Source: Bryobacterales bacterium (GTDB lineage: Bacteria; Acidobacteriota; Terriglobia; Bryobacterales; Bryobacteraceae). Taken from it: DNA of 64,000 nt. Position numbers and translations under genes: made by a program. A model generated the notes under the pieces. It was given only the letters and a program-made list of their open reading frames with translations, ran no database searches and was not told where the DNA came from. Location of the stretch: contig JADZBH010000007.1 in the NCBI GenBank assembly GCA_020852175.1, forward strand, positions 1 to 64,000, written 5' to 3'. Positions 36,495 through 44,648 of this stretch are shown piece after piece. Numbering within the stretch: position 1 is the first letter of the stretch; each line of letters opens with the position of its first letter.

Positions 36495-37076
36495 ATGAGG
36501 CGGATGACGGCCGGGCTGCTGTGCGCGTTCGTAGCCATGGCGGCTGACTTCACGATTACGCCAGTTCCGGGGACGCGGTTCCAACTGGAAGTGAACAAGA
36601 CCGGCCTCATGTCGGGCAAGGTTCATGTTTTCACTTTCGATCGCTACTCGGGCGAGTTGCATTACGACGAAGCGGCGCCTGAGCGCTCGACCGTGAGCTT
36701 CACGGTGGAGAACCGGTCGCTGGCGTGTCACGACACATGGGTGGACGAGAAGGACAGGCAAAAAATCGTACGGGTGGCTCACGAGGCGATGGATACGGAG
36801 CATCATCCCCGGATGACGTTCCGCTCAGAAAAGGTTGTCAAGCGGGACGATGGCGGTTTCGATGCCACCGGGCCTCTCACGATCAAGGGAATCGCCAGGC
36901 TGGCGGTCATCCGCGTGACCGTGGAGCGCAGCGGCGGGGTTCTGCGGTTGAAAGGCAGCGCGGTGCTGCGCCGGAAGGACTATGGCGTGAACCCTCCTTC
37001 GCCTGTGCCATTCGGGCTGATCGGCAACAAGGATGAGATGCCCGTACAGTTCGATCTACGCGCCGCGCCCAAGTGA
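36495..37076 (+). CDS. YceI-family periplasmic protein
   Basis: 193 residues. A signal peptide (about 1-20, ending AMAADF) precedes a YceI lipocalin-like domain that binds polyprenoids in known members. Features seen: TRFQLEVNKTGLMSGKVHVF, VAHEAMDTEHHPRMTFRSEKV and the C-terminal LKGSAVLRRKDYGV..P. AAGGAG 7 nt upstream supports the ATG at 36495. The downstream gene starts 34 nt after its stop with its own TACAAT element. Confidence 0.88.
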   Translation: MRRMTAGLLCAFVAMAADFTITPVPGTRFQLEVNKTGLMSGKVHVFTFDRYSGELHYDEAAPERSTVSFTVENRSLACHDTWVDEKDRQKIVRVAHEAMDTEHHPRMTFRSEKVVKRDDGGFDATGPLTIKGIARLAVIRVTVERSGGVLRLKGSAVLRRKDYGVNPPSPVPFGLIGNKDEMPVQFDLRAAPK

Positions 37077-37099
37077 GCCGCGCCCGCGCGGCCTGCGGC

Positions 37100-37105
37100 T
37101 ACAAT
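37100..37105 (+). promoter_or_regulatory. -10 TACAAT, 5 nt from a TTG start
   Basis: TACAAT then GGGGC and TTG. The same TACAAT-GGG arrangement occurs at 48121 before another gene. Suggests a leaderless transcript and supports the TTG at 37111 as the start. Confidence 0.5.
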
Positions 37106-37110
37106 GGGGC

Positions 37111-38031
37111 TTGAGCCTATCGGACTGGATTGCTTCCCGCTTTCGCTACCGGCGTTTCGCGCGCGGAGGACATAACCTGGCCCGCCGCTACGCGGCGCTC
37201 ACGCCCTACTGGGAACCGCACCTTGAAGCCACTCGCACGGCACAGCGCGGGTGGGACGTCTCGGGCAAGCGGCTGCTGGTTTTGGGAGCCGGGCGGTTGC
37301 TCGACTTCTCGATTGAACTGGCCAGTCGTTTTCAGGAGGTGATGCTGCTGGACGCCGATCCGGCGTGCGGCGGCAAATGGCGCGAATTGGGGTCGAAGCT
37401 GAAAGGGCGCGTGGCCGTGGACTACGACCTGCGCGAATTGACGGTGAAATACGACCCCTGGCAGATGCATCTGGCCGACCGTCTGAGCCGCGCCGCGCCG
37501 CGCGTCCGCTGGCAGGCGGCCTTGGGAACCCTTGCGCACATGATCGAAGTTCCATCGCCGCACCTGCCGCACGCCGATGCCGTGCTGTCGTTGAACGTTC
37601 TAAGCCAGTTGCCTATCGGGTGGCAGGAGATTGTCGAGGAGTTGCTGACCGAGTCGTTCGGCAAGAAGTTCGTGAAGGAGCATGAGCAGGAGTGGATGGA
37701 GGCTCTGCTGCCTTCCGGCCGGACGATTGTCGAGGACCATTTCACGGCCATCGCTTCCACGCGCTGCCGCCATGCGCTGGTGATCACCGATACGGATTAC
37801 ACGGAGTATCGCGGCGTGCCGGCCTATTCGCGCGCCAGTTACGCGCCGCCGCCCGCCCAAGGCGAGCACACCACCTGGTCCGCGCTGTGCAATGTCGAGT
37901 TGGAAGCCATGCTTCCGGGATGGAGACGGCGCAAGGTGAGCGAGTGGACCTGGCACATCGCGCCCATGGGTTTGGAGAGCGAACCCTACGGCACGTTTCA
38001 CAACGTGGCCGCGTACCGGTTCGACATCTAA
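37111..38031 (+). CDS. SAM-dependent methyltransferase-like protein, unknown
   Basis: 306 residues. The central KRLLVLGAGRLLDFSIELASRF...LLDADP block fits the motif I/II pattern of class I methyltransferases, with a following HADAVLSLNVLSQLP that resembles motif IV/V. The C-terminal part is not a family I know. An active methyltransferase is only an inference; the substrate is unknown. The TTG start at 37111 is chosen because of the TACAAT 5 nt before it and because no longer start has a ribosome site. It lies after the YceI gene on the same strand. Confidence 0.6.
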   Translation: MSLSDWIASRFRYRRFARGGHNLARRYAALTPYWEPHLEATRTAQRGWDVSGKRLLVLGAGRLLDFSIELASRFQEVMLLDADPACGGKWRELGSKLKGRVAVDYDLRELTVKYDPWQMHLADRLSRAAPRVRWQAALGTLAHMIEVPSPHLPHADAVLSLNVLSQLPIGWQEIVEELLTESFGKKFVKEHEQEWMEALLPSGRTIVEDHFTAIASTRCRHALVITDTDYTEYRGVPAYSRASYAPPPAQGEHTTWSALCNVELEAMLPGWRRRKVSEWTWHIAPMGLESEPYGTFHNVAAYRFDI

Positions 38032-38061
38032 CCGGAGGGCCCGCGATGCCTGCCTCTGGCG

Positions 38062-38859
38062 TCAGGCGAGAGCGTGCAGAACAACCGATCTGGAGCCGAA
38101 AGCGGCGGCGAGCCACCTGCCGTCAGGCGAAAGGGCGAGCGAATTTACGCGGGAAGGCGCGTCGAAGGTGCGTTCGGGCTTGCCGGAGGCGAAGTCCCAC
38201 AGCAGGATCTTCACGGGGTGAGAGACGGTAAGTACGCTAAAACCGCCCGTGGCGAGCCGCCGCCCGTCGGAGGAAAACGCAAGCGCGGAGATCATCTCGG
38301 GTTGTCCTGACAGTTTGCGGGCCAGGCGCCACGTGGTTGCATCCCAGACATAGACGATGCGGTCCGCGCCGGCGGCCGCCAGCCAGCGGCCATCGGGCGA
38401 GAAGTCCATGGCGAACATGGAAATGGGAAGTTCCTCGACATGCCGGAGCAACTCGCCGTTGGCCGTATTCCAGACGCGCAGAGAGGTATCGTACGAGCCG
38501 GCGGCGAGCGCCTGGCCGCCGGGAGAGAAGGCCATGACCGAGACGCCGCCAAGACCTGCCGGGAGGCGGAACTTATCAGCCCCCGAGCGATCGCGTACGC
38601 GGACGGTATTCTCGTTCCACTGCTTGTTGGCGATGAGCGCCTCCGAGGTGAGCGCTCCGCCAGCGGAGGTCACGAGCGGGCTCGCAAGAGCGGCGATGGA
38701 CGGAGGCAGCGAGGCCCGCTCCAGGGTCTCGCGCAGACGGCCGGTGGCAGTGTCCCAGACGCGCGCCTTCCGATCGGAGCACCAACCGGCGAGCGCGGCT
38801 CCGCCATCGAGAAAGGCCACTGCTCTGACGTTGGCCTCGGAGTCGAGCGTACGGGGCAT
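38062..38859 (-). CDS. WD40 repeat protein (short propeller)
   Basis: 265 residues made of WD40-type repeats: VRVWDTATG, LRVWNTANG, VYVWDATTW and ILLWDF ends with FSPDGRWLAAAG starts. No signal peptide. About six repeats are visible, somewhat short for a closed seven-blade propeller. It begins 1 nt after the stop of the dioxygenase gene, so it is translationally linked to that enzyme and may be its scaffold or partner (inference). WD40 proteins mediate protein contacts and have no catalytic role by themselves. Confidence 0.85.
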   Translation of the reverse strand: MPRTLDSEANVRAVAFLDGGAALAGWCSDRKARVWDTATGRLRETLERASLPPSIAALASPLVTSAGGALTSEALIANKQWNENTVRVRDRSGADKFRLPAGLGGVSVMAFSPGGQALAAGSYDTSLRVWNTANGELLRHVEELPISMFAMDFSPDGRWLAAAGADRIVYVWDATTWRLARKLSGQPEMISALAFSSDGRRLATGGFSVLTVSHPVKILLWDFASGKPERTFDAPSRVNSLALSPDGRWLAAAFGSRSVVLHALA

Positions 38860-38860
38860 T

Positions 38861-39496
38861 TCAGGCCTTCTCCAGAATAATGTCGAAGGTGATCTCGGCG
38901 TGAGGCGCGCCCTGCTCGAAGAGCTTCACCGGACGGACCAATTCACGGCTTCTCACGATATTGTTCTTCGCGTAATTCTTGCCGGGGTTGCCATCGAAGA
39001 AGGGATCGGTGGCGAAGTAGGCCTGCGTGATGAGCGTTTTGTGGCCGGGCGCGCTGATGAGGTAGTGAATGTGCTGGGCCGGGCGGTCGGCGTAATGGCC
39101 GGGCAAGATGGTTTCCAGCGTGTACCCCGATGCTTCGCCGATGGCGAGTTGAGCGCGATAGCGGTAGCCCTGAAGGTCATACAAGCCTGCGTGGTCGGCT
39201 TGCCAGACATCGACGCGCGCGCCGGGAACCTTTTCGCCGCGCGTGTTCGTGACCTTGCCCACGACGCGCAACGGGAAGCCGGGGTCGCCGGGTTTGCGCA
39301 GCAGGGAGACATCCGGTGCGCCTTTTTTGTAGAAAGGGCCCAGCACCTCGGCCGGGGTTGGTTGTGCCGCCTGCGTTTCGGCCTGCTGCCAAAGCGCGAA
39401 CAGCCGCGTGGATGCCATGGGCGCCGCTGCCACCAGCAGGCCCTTGGCGATGCAGTCGCCCAGTATGTCGCGACGGCGAAGTTCCTTGTCGTTCAT
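38861..39496 (-). CDS. Intradiol ring-cleavage dioxygenase-like protein, Tat-type signal
   Basis: 211 residues. The first 30 residues resemble a twin-arginine signal (RRRDILGD then a hydrophobic Ala-rich stretch). The core matches intradiol dioxygenases: LGPFYKKGAP, DVWQADHAGLYDL, PGHYADRPAQHIHYLI with the Tyr/Tyr/His/His iron ligands visible as Y in GLYD, Y in PGHY and H-x-H. Family members cleave catechols to muconates; the substrate is not known. Exported, shortened members occur in Acidobacteria. The operon is tetR-dioxygenase-WD40. ATG at 39496 with AGAGG upstream. Confidence 0.83.
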   Translation of the reverse strand: MNDKELRRRDILGDCIAKGLLVAAAPMASTRLFALWQQAETQAAQPTPAEVLGPFYKKGAPDVSLLRKPGDPGFPLRVVGKVTNTRGEKVPGARVDVWQADHAGLYDLQGYRYRAQLAIGEASGYTLETILPGHYADRPAQHIHYLISAPGHKTLITQAYFATDPFFDGNPGKNYAKNNIVRSRELVRPVKLFEQGAPHAEITFDIILEKA

Positions 39497-39502
39497 TGCC
39501 AC

Positions 39503-39523
39503 CTCTCGATTGGCGAGAGTGTA
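39503..39523 (-). promoter_or_regulatory. -10 TACACT and 6-bp inverted repeat, candidate TetR operator
   Basis: On the minus strand TACACT (39518-39523) is directly followed by the inverted repeat CTCTCG-CCAAT-CGAGAG (39503-39519), whose right arm overlaps the ribosome site. It sits in the 46-nt gap between the tetR gene and the dioxygenase gene, a usual place for autoregulation. Confidence 0.45.
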
Positions 39524-39542
39524 GCACGATCGCGGAAGAACT

Positions 39543-40109
39543 TCAGGCGATGGGACGGACGGCCAGCCAGGCGCACTGGATGGCGCGATCGACGAATTCG
39601 GCGGGCAGGCGGCCTCCATAGGCGCCGAGGTGCTCGAACATGGCGATGCCGTGCAGGGAGGAGATTAGCAAAAGCGCGGCGCCGGAGGGATCGGGTGTGC
39701 GATTTTGCGCGAAGAAGCGGATGAGTTCACCGCGCAGCGCCACCAGGGCCGATTGCGGATGGCGCGAGGCGAACTCCTCGAAACGGAAATCCGGATGCGT
39801 GGAAAGTTGCGCCAGAATGGGCGCCGCGGAGCGGAAGTAGTCGAGCATCGCGCGGGCTGCGGCGCGGAACGACTCCTCGAAGCTGGCATCGCCGGAAGCG
39901 CGCAGTTGTTCGGCGAGTGAGATTCCGGGCGGCACCATGGCCGCGAAGAAAAGTTCGGCCTTGGTCCGGTAGCGCTGGAACAGCAGCCCTTCGGAGACCT
40001 TGGCCAAGCGGGCGATGTCGCGGGTGGGCGCGGCGAATCCTCTTTCAGCGAAGATGGAGCGGGCGGCGTTCAGCAGGTTGTCGTCGGCGATGGTTTTCTT
40101 GCGCGGCAC
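39543..40109 (-). CDS. TetR-family transcriptional regulator
   Basis: 188 residues from GTG. The N-terminal helix-turn-helix (about 8-55: LLNAARSIFAERGFAAPTRDIARLAKVSEGLLFQRYRTKAELF) is typical. The C-terminal ligand-binding helices (about 60-185) are not specific. It lies upstream of the dioxygenase gene with 46 nt between and likely represses it and possibly itself. The inducer may be an aromatic compound (inference from the target). Confidence 0.9.
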   Translation of the reverse strand: MPRKKTIADDNLLNAARSIFAERGFAAPTRDIARLAKVSEGLLFQRYRTKAELFFAAMVPPGISLAEQLRASGDASFEESFRAAARAMLDYFRSAAPILAQLSTHPDFRFEEFASRHPQSALVALRGELIRFFAQNRTPDPSGAALLLISSLHGIAMFEHLGAYGGRLPAEFVDRAIQCAWLAVRPIA

Positions 40110-40170
40110 GAAGCATACATTCTCCCCTCTCCGGGTGGGGAAAGTACAGTCAGATTCCCGCGCGGCGCGT

Positions 40171-40176
40171 TAGACT
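40171..40176 (+). promoter_or_regulatory. -10-like TAGACT, 7 nt from ATG
   Basis: TAGACT followed by GAGCAGA and ATG at 40184. No Shine-Dalgarno is present. The same TAGACT hexamer occurs at 44516-44521 on the other strand, 6 nt before an ATG. Confidence 0.4.
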
Positions 40177-40183
40177 GAGCAGA

Positions 40184-40822
40184 ATGAGCCGAATCTTTCT
40201 CCTCTTGTCCCTGCTGGCGATGGCGGCGGTGTCCGTCATCGGAGCCGAATTCGATGGCGCCTGGATCATCAGCACCCACGACGGCGATGGCCGTCCGGTG
40301 AAAGCGGATCTGACGTTCCGCACGGAGGCGGGCGCGCTGAAGGCAACGCTGAAGGCCGGCTCCATGCGGCACGAAATCGGAAACGTGGCGCGCGAAAACG
40401 GCCAGGTCCGGTTTGAGATTCCGTGGGAGGACCGCACGGTGCGGATCCAGCTCGCGCTGGCGGGAGAAGAGCTGAAGGGCGAGTGGAAGACGGGCGACGA
40501 CGTAGGGACGATGACCGGCGCACGGGCGGCAGCGGGAATGGCGGGCGTGTGGAAGCTGACGGCGACGCGGCCGAGCGGCGAACCGGCCGCGGTGGAGATG
40601 GAGTTGAAAAACGACGGCGGCACATGGCGGGGCACGATGCGTTCCGGCGAAACCGGACCGCTGGCGCTGCAAGACCTGAAGGCGGGCGAGGATGCCGTGC
40701 AGTTCACCGCGGACACCAGCCATGGGCCGGTACAGATCCGGATGAAATTGCAGGACGGCTTACTGAAAGGCACCTGGTCGCTGGGCAACGACTCGTCGGG
40801 CGCGATCGAGGGCCGGCGCTAG
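40184..40822 (+). CDS. Secreted beta-rich protein, unknown function
   Basis: 212 residues. A signal peptide (about 1-20, ending VIGAEF) leads two similar halves: WIISTHDGDGRPVKADLTFRTEAGALKATLKAG and WKLTATRPSGEPAAVEMELKNDGGTWRGTMRSG. Both have the pattern W...T....G.P....L....G...G.L, so the mature part is a tandem duplication of about 95 residues each. No known family. Likely periplasmic or surface. The last 4 nt overlap the convergent Nramp-like gene (CTAG). Confidence 0.7.
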   Translation: MSRIFLLLSLLAMAAVSVIGAEFDGAWIISTHDGDGRPVKADLTFRTEAGALKATLKAGSMRHEIGNVARENGQVRFEIPWEDRTVRIQLALAGEELKGEWKTGDDVGTMTGARAAAGMAGVWKLTATRPSGEPAAVEMELKNDGGTWRGTMRSGETGPLALQDLKAGEDAVQFTADTSHGPVQIRMKLQDGLLKGTWSLGNDSSGAIEGRR

Positions 40823-42279
40823 CCCGGCGCGCCCAGCCAGGCGGCCAGCTTCGGCCACTGCTGGGCAAAGGCAAGGCCGGAGATGCCGAAGAAGAAGACG
40901 GCGCAGGCAACCAGGCCGAGTTGAGTGAGCCAGCCGGGCCTGAGTGCGCCGGACAGAAGGCGGCGCAGCACGGCGAGCGTGTGGAGCGCCGTGAAACCGA
41001 GTGCGAAGTTCCACATGACGCCGGTGGCGATGGCGAGCACCAGCGGATTCGGCGTGATGCGCAGCGCCAGCAAGCCCCAGAAAAAATAAACCACGAGGAT
41101 CGTGTAGTAAACGATCTTCACCTTGTTCGGTTCCATGGCGTGCGTGCGGCGGGCGCCGATCCAGATGATGTCGGTCCAGCGGCGGGCGATGGTATCGAGC
41201 TGGCTTACCTGCGTGGGAGCCATGATGAGGAAGCCGCACAGCAACGTCAGGTACCAATAGATTGGGCCGTGGGCCTGGGCCAACGCGCCGGCCGTCATGG
41301 CGGCCACGGCATTGCCATCGACCTGCTTCACACCCTTCACGAACTCGAGGGAAAACATGGCCGGCAGCGCCATGCCCAACAAACAGCCGGGCGCCCAGAG
41401 CCATAACTGGTCGCGATGAATCACGGCGAGCCAGCGGCGCCAGCGGGGCAATGATTCCGCCGTCACATCGAAGACCTTGCCCGTGTGCGACAGCTTCACG
41501 GTACGGCCGCCGATCGCGGAAGGAATGGCGCCGGTTTTCGCGCCCATGCCCCAGCCCTTGTCGCGCGCGTAAGAAGAAAAGGCGGAGTTCGTCAGGCCTC
41601 CCGCTCCCGCCACGGCGCTGAAGGCTGCCAGCGTGGCCCAGTTGAATTCGCCCTGGGGCAGCGAGCCGAAGCGGAAAAAGCCGCTCGACACCTCCCACCA
41701 TGTGGCGGCGCTGACATGGAACAGGCAGACGAAACCGAGGAAGGAGAGGACGAGGACGAGTTTGGCGATCATCACCTTTTCCAGCGCATAGTAAACCTTG
41801 CCGCCGAAGATGAGGGGCACGAAGGCACAGCAGAAGATGGCATAGCCGAGCGCGCGAACCAGGCCGGCGTCGGCGGCTCCGGGCAGGCGTCCGAGAATGG
41901 CGCTGGCCAGCGGAACGGCGGCGTTGGAGCTGAGATACGGCCAGATGGCGCCGAATTCGAACATCAGATAAAAGCAGGTCCAAAAGGCGGGGCCGGGAGC
42001 GGTGCGGAAAAAGCCGACGAAAATGGATTCGCCGGTGTAGAGCGCATAGCGCATGACGGCGAGATTGTAGGCGGCCTGCACGAGAATGCTGACCGTGGCG
42101 AGCCAGAGCACATGGCCGCCATGTTGCGCCGTGACGAGCGGACCGAAGAGCCATTCGCCCCCGCCGATATTGGCGCCCACCATGAGCAGGCCGGGGCCGA
42201 TGAGCGAGGACCAGCGGCGGCGCCCGCCGCCAGGCACATCGGGCAAGGTGTCCTTCTCCCAGGCAGGGAACGATTGCAT
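40819..42279 (-). CDS. Nramp-related membrane transporter lacking the metal-site motif
   Basis: 486 residues with about 11 membrane helices in the LeuT/Nramp pattern. The helix 1 entry GPGLLMVGANIGGGEW matches the Nramp GPG start, but the canonical DPGN that binds metal is replaced by an ANIGGGE segment, and the usual MPH of helix 6 is not seen. Metal transport is therefore doubtful; related Nramp-like branches carry Mg2+, Al3+ or unknown solutes. The ATG at 42279 is 8 nt after a TAGCAT element. It is divergent from an enoyl-CoA hydratase gene. Confidence 0.75.
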   Translation of the reverse strand: MQSFPAWEKDTLPDVPGGGRRRWSSLIGPGLLMVGANIGGGEWLFGPLVTAQHGGHVLWLATVSILVQAAYNLAVMRYALYTGESIFVGFFRTAPGPAFWTCFYLMFEFGAIWPYLSSNAAVPLASAILGRLPGAADAGLVRALGYAIFCCAFVPLIFGGKVYYALEKVMIAKLVLVLSFLGFVCLFHVSAATWWEVSSGFFRFGSLPQGEFNWATLAAFSAVAGAGGLTNSAFSSYARDKGWGMGAKTGAIPSAIGGRTVKLSHTGKVFDVTAESLPRWRRWLAVIHRDQLWLWAPGCLLGMALPAMFSLEFVKGVKQVDGNAVAAMTAGALAQAHGPIYWYLTLLCGFLIMAPTQVSQLDTIARRWTDIIWIGARRTHAMEPNKVKIVYYTILVVYFFWGLLALRITPNPLVLAIATGVMWNFALGFTALHTLAVLRRLLSGALRPGWLTQLGLVACAVFFFGISGLAFAQQWPKLAAWLGAPG

Positions 42280-42313
42280 GGGCCGCTATGCTATCACCAG
42301 GAGGCGAACGGGC

Positions 42314-43084
42314 ATGAGCTTTGTGCGGATGGCGCGCGAGGAGGCGGTGGCGGTGGTGACTCTGGCGCGGCCGGAGAAGCGCAACGCGCTCTCGCTCGGG
42401 CTGATGCGGGAATTGATCGCGGCTCTGCGGCAGGCTGCGGGCGAGGCCCCGGTGCGCGCGGTGATCCTGGCTGCCGAAGGGAAAGTATTTTCGAGCGGCC
42501 ATGATTTGAGCGAGATGGCGGGCCGCGGCGTGGCTGAATACCGCGAACTGTTCGATGTGTGCACGGAATTGATGGCGCAGGTGGAGTCGATGCCGCAACC
42601 GGTGATCGCGCAGGTGCAGGGGCTGGCCACGGCGGCCGGATGCCAGTTGGTGGCCGCATGCGACCTGGCTGTGGCCGGCGAAGAGGCGGCCTTCGCGACG
42701 CCAGGCGTGAAAATCGGCCTGTTCTGCACGACGCCCATGGTGGCGTTGACACGCGCGGTGGGCCGGAAGCGGGCCATGGAGATGCTGCTGACAGGCCGCG
42801 CCGTGGACGCGCGGACGGCCTGCGAGTGGGGACTGGTGAATCGCGTGGTTCCGGCCGTCGACCTGGCCGGCGAGGCGCGGGCCCTGGCGGCGCAGGTGGC
42901 CGCGTCGAGTTCGTTCACCGTCTCGCTGGGCAAGCAGGCGTTCTATGCCCAGATCGACATGGAACAGCCGAAAGCCTACGCCTACGCGAAGGAGGTGATG
43001 TCGATGAACGCGATGGCCGCCGATGCCCAGGAAGGGATTAGCGCGTTCCTCGAAAAACGGTCAGCGTGCTGGAGCGGACGTTAA
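42314..43084 (+). CDS. Enoyl-CoA hydratase/isomerase, ECHDC3-like
   Basis: 256 residues of the crotonase fold. Oxyanion-hole segments SSGHDLSEM and GLATAAGCQLVAACDLA are clear, and ATPGVKIGLFCTTPMVALTRAVGRKRAMEMLLTG closely follows the ECHDC3 subgroup. In that subgroup catalytic glutamates of classical hydratases are often absent; the reaction is unproven. AGGAGG 9 nt upstream supports the ATG at 42314. The last 24 nt overlap the convergent membrane glycosyltransferase-like gene. Confidence 0.87.
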   Translation: MSFVRMAREEAVAVVTLARPEKRNALSLGLMRELIAALRQAAGEAPVRAVILAAEGKVFSSGHDLSEMAGRGVAEYRELFDVCTELMAQVESMPQPVIAQVQGLATAAGCQLVAACDLAVAGEEAAFATPGVKIGLFCTTPMVALTRAVGRKRAMEMLLTGRAVDARTACEWGLVNRVVPAVDLAGEARALAAQVAASSSFTVSLGKQAFYAQIDMEQPKAYAYAKEVMSMNAMAADAQEGISAFLEKRSACWSGR

Positions 43085-44458
43085 GCGGTAGATCACACTG
43101 CCGTCGGTGCTGAACCAGGGCCGGTAGGAGGCCGAAAGCCAGGCGGCGAGTTCGGGGTATTCGGTGATGGCCAACCGGGGGTTGTAGCGTCCCAGGCCAT
43201 CGATGACCAGCGTCGGGCGCAGGCGCGTGAGACTTTCCCGATTCGCGCGGGCGAGTTCTGGCGCGGTGGCGTGCGTGCTGGTGAGATGGCGGTCGGCCAG
43301 AACGCCGGTGAGCAGTTGGGAGTCGAGGAAGGGAGCGCCGAGCGGACGGTCGAGATAGACGAGGATATCGGGCCGGTAACCCCAGACGAAGACCGTTTCT
43401 TCCGTACCGGTCGCGGACGGGTGGTTCAGCGCCAGCCTGGCGAAGGCTTCGCGCACCCGGCGGCTGTCGCGGTTCATGGCCGTGTCGGACCACTGCGCGT
43501 CGCCGCCGCTGTACAGCGTGAAGAACCGGGGACCGAAGCGGACGGCGGGAATCAGCAGCAGAGCCAGCGAGGCAAGCCGCGCGGCGCGGGGAAGCAGTTG
43601 CAATCCGCGCGCGGCCAGCAGCACGGCGGCGGGAAGCAGCGCGAAATAATAGCGCGGGAAGAAGCGCAGTCCCATGACGGCGCTGGCGAAGGAGAGCGCC
43701 AGCCAGAGGCCCCAACGCCAGTCGCGCTCGCGCCACAAAGCCCATGCGGCGGGAATCGCCAGAGCTGCGTGAAAGCCGAGCCATCCGCCCGTGCGCAGCG
43801 CGCCTTCTCGCCAGGGCGCGGCGACGAAGGTATCGCTGGCGTAGAGACGGCCGAACTCCCACGCCTGCTCGCGGTAACCGGGAACCCAGAAGGGCAGCGC
43901 GCCGAGGACAACGGCGGCGGCCGGGATGGGCCAGGCGATGCCGCCGGCGAAGGCCATGCAGACGGGAATCAGCAGAACCGCCTTGGCGTTGGTGAGCAGG
44001 GCAATGCCGCAGAGCACCCCGGAGGCCAGACGCTGGCGGCGCCAGGCGAGCCAGACGGCGGCAACGTGCGGAACAAAGAACAGGAGGTCCGGCGCCAGGG
44101 CCATGACGGCGCTTGGCGTGTCGAAGGTGAGGAAGAAGGCGGTCAGCCAGGCAGCGGCGCGGGACTCGGCCTCACCCCAGCGTTCGCGAGCGAAGTCGGC
44201 CATGAGCCAGGCGCACCAGACCACGAACAACGCGCCGAGGATGCGTAACTCGACGCCTTGCGTGATGCCTGTGGCGCGGTATACCAGCGCGGACAGCGGC
44301 GGCTTGTCGTAGAAAAAGTCGCGGTAGAACAGCAGTCCATGCTTCATTTGCAGGGCGGCGGCGGCGGGATAGGCCTCCTCCACCCAGAGGATGCCGGAAT
44401 GTGCCAGGCGCGTGGCGCCAGCACACAGAGCGAGCAGACACCAGTGCCACAGGCGCAT
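43061..44458 (-). CDS. GT-C-type membrane glycosyltransferase-like protein
   Basis: 465 residues with about 10-11 membrane helices. The first loop has WVEEAYPAAAALQMKHGLLFYRDFFYDKPPL, the usual place of the acidic catalytic motif and the Y.D.....PP pattern of ArnT/PMT-like enzymes using lipid-linked sugars. A soluble C-terminal part (about 340-465) follows. It may add sugar to lipids or proteins in the envelope; donor and acceptor are unknown. In-frame, 6 nt upstream, a stop ends a 15-codon reading frame. Confidence 0.72.
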   Translation of the reverse strand: MRLWHWCLLALCAGATRLAHSGILWVEEAYPAAAALQMKHGLLFYRDFFYDKPPLSALVYRATGITQGVELRILGALFVVWCAWLMADFARERWGEAESRAAAWLTAFFLTFDTPSAVMALAPDLLFFVPHVAAVWLAWRRQRLASGVLCGIALLTNAKAVLLIPVCMAFAGGIAWPIPAAAVVLGALPFWVPGYREQAWEFGRLYASDTFVAAPWREGALRTGGWLGFHAALAIPAAWALWRERDWRWGLWLALSFASAVMGLRFFPRYYFALLPAAVLLAARGLQLLPRAARLASLALLLIPAVRFGPRFFTLYSGGDAQWSDTAMNRDSRRVREAFARLALNHPSATGTEETVFVWGYRPDILVYLDRPLGAPFLDSQLLTGVLADRHLTSTHATAPELARANRESLTRLRPTLVIDGLGRYNPRLAITEYPELAAWLSASYRPWFSTDGSVIYRLTSAPAR

Positions 44459-44461
44459 CGG

Positions 44462-44509
44462 TCAGGCCCTGGCGGCGGCGGACGGCGGAGCGGAGACGAG
44501 GCGGGCCAT
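44462..44509 (-). CDS. 15-codon leader reading frame before the GT-C gene
   Basis: ATG 44509 begins 15 codons (MARLVSAPPSAAARA) and a TGA, in the same frame as the glycosyltransferase-like gene whose ATG follows 3 nt later (TGACCGATG). TAGACT (44516-44521) is 6 nt before this ATG, which looks like a leaderless start. It may be a leader peptide with reinitiation, or an N-terminus lost by a nonsense change. Weakly supported. Confidence 0.3.
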   Translation of the reverse strand: MARLVSAPPSAAARA

Positions 44510-44648
44510 GAGTGCAGTCTATTGCAGTTTCGCGCGGATTGTGATGAAGTAGCGCGTACTCGCACGGGAAGGACTGGGCACTCACTGGCGGCAGGGCCCG
44601 GTGGAACGATTCGCGAAGAGACCCGTGACGAGCCAGGAGACCCACTTT

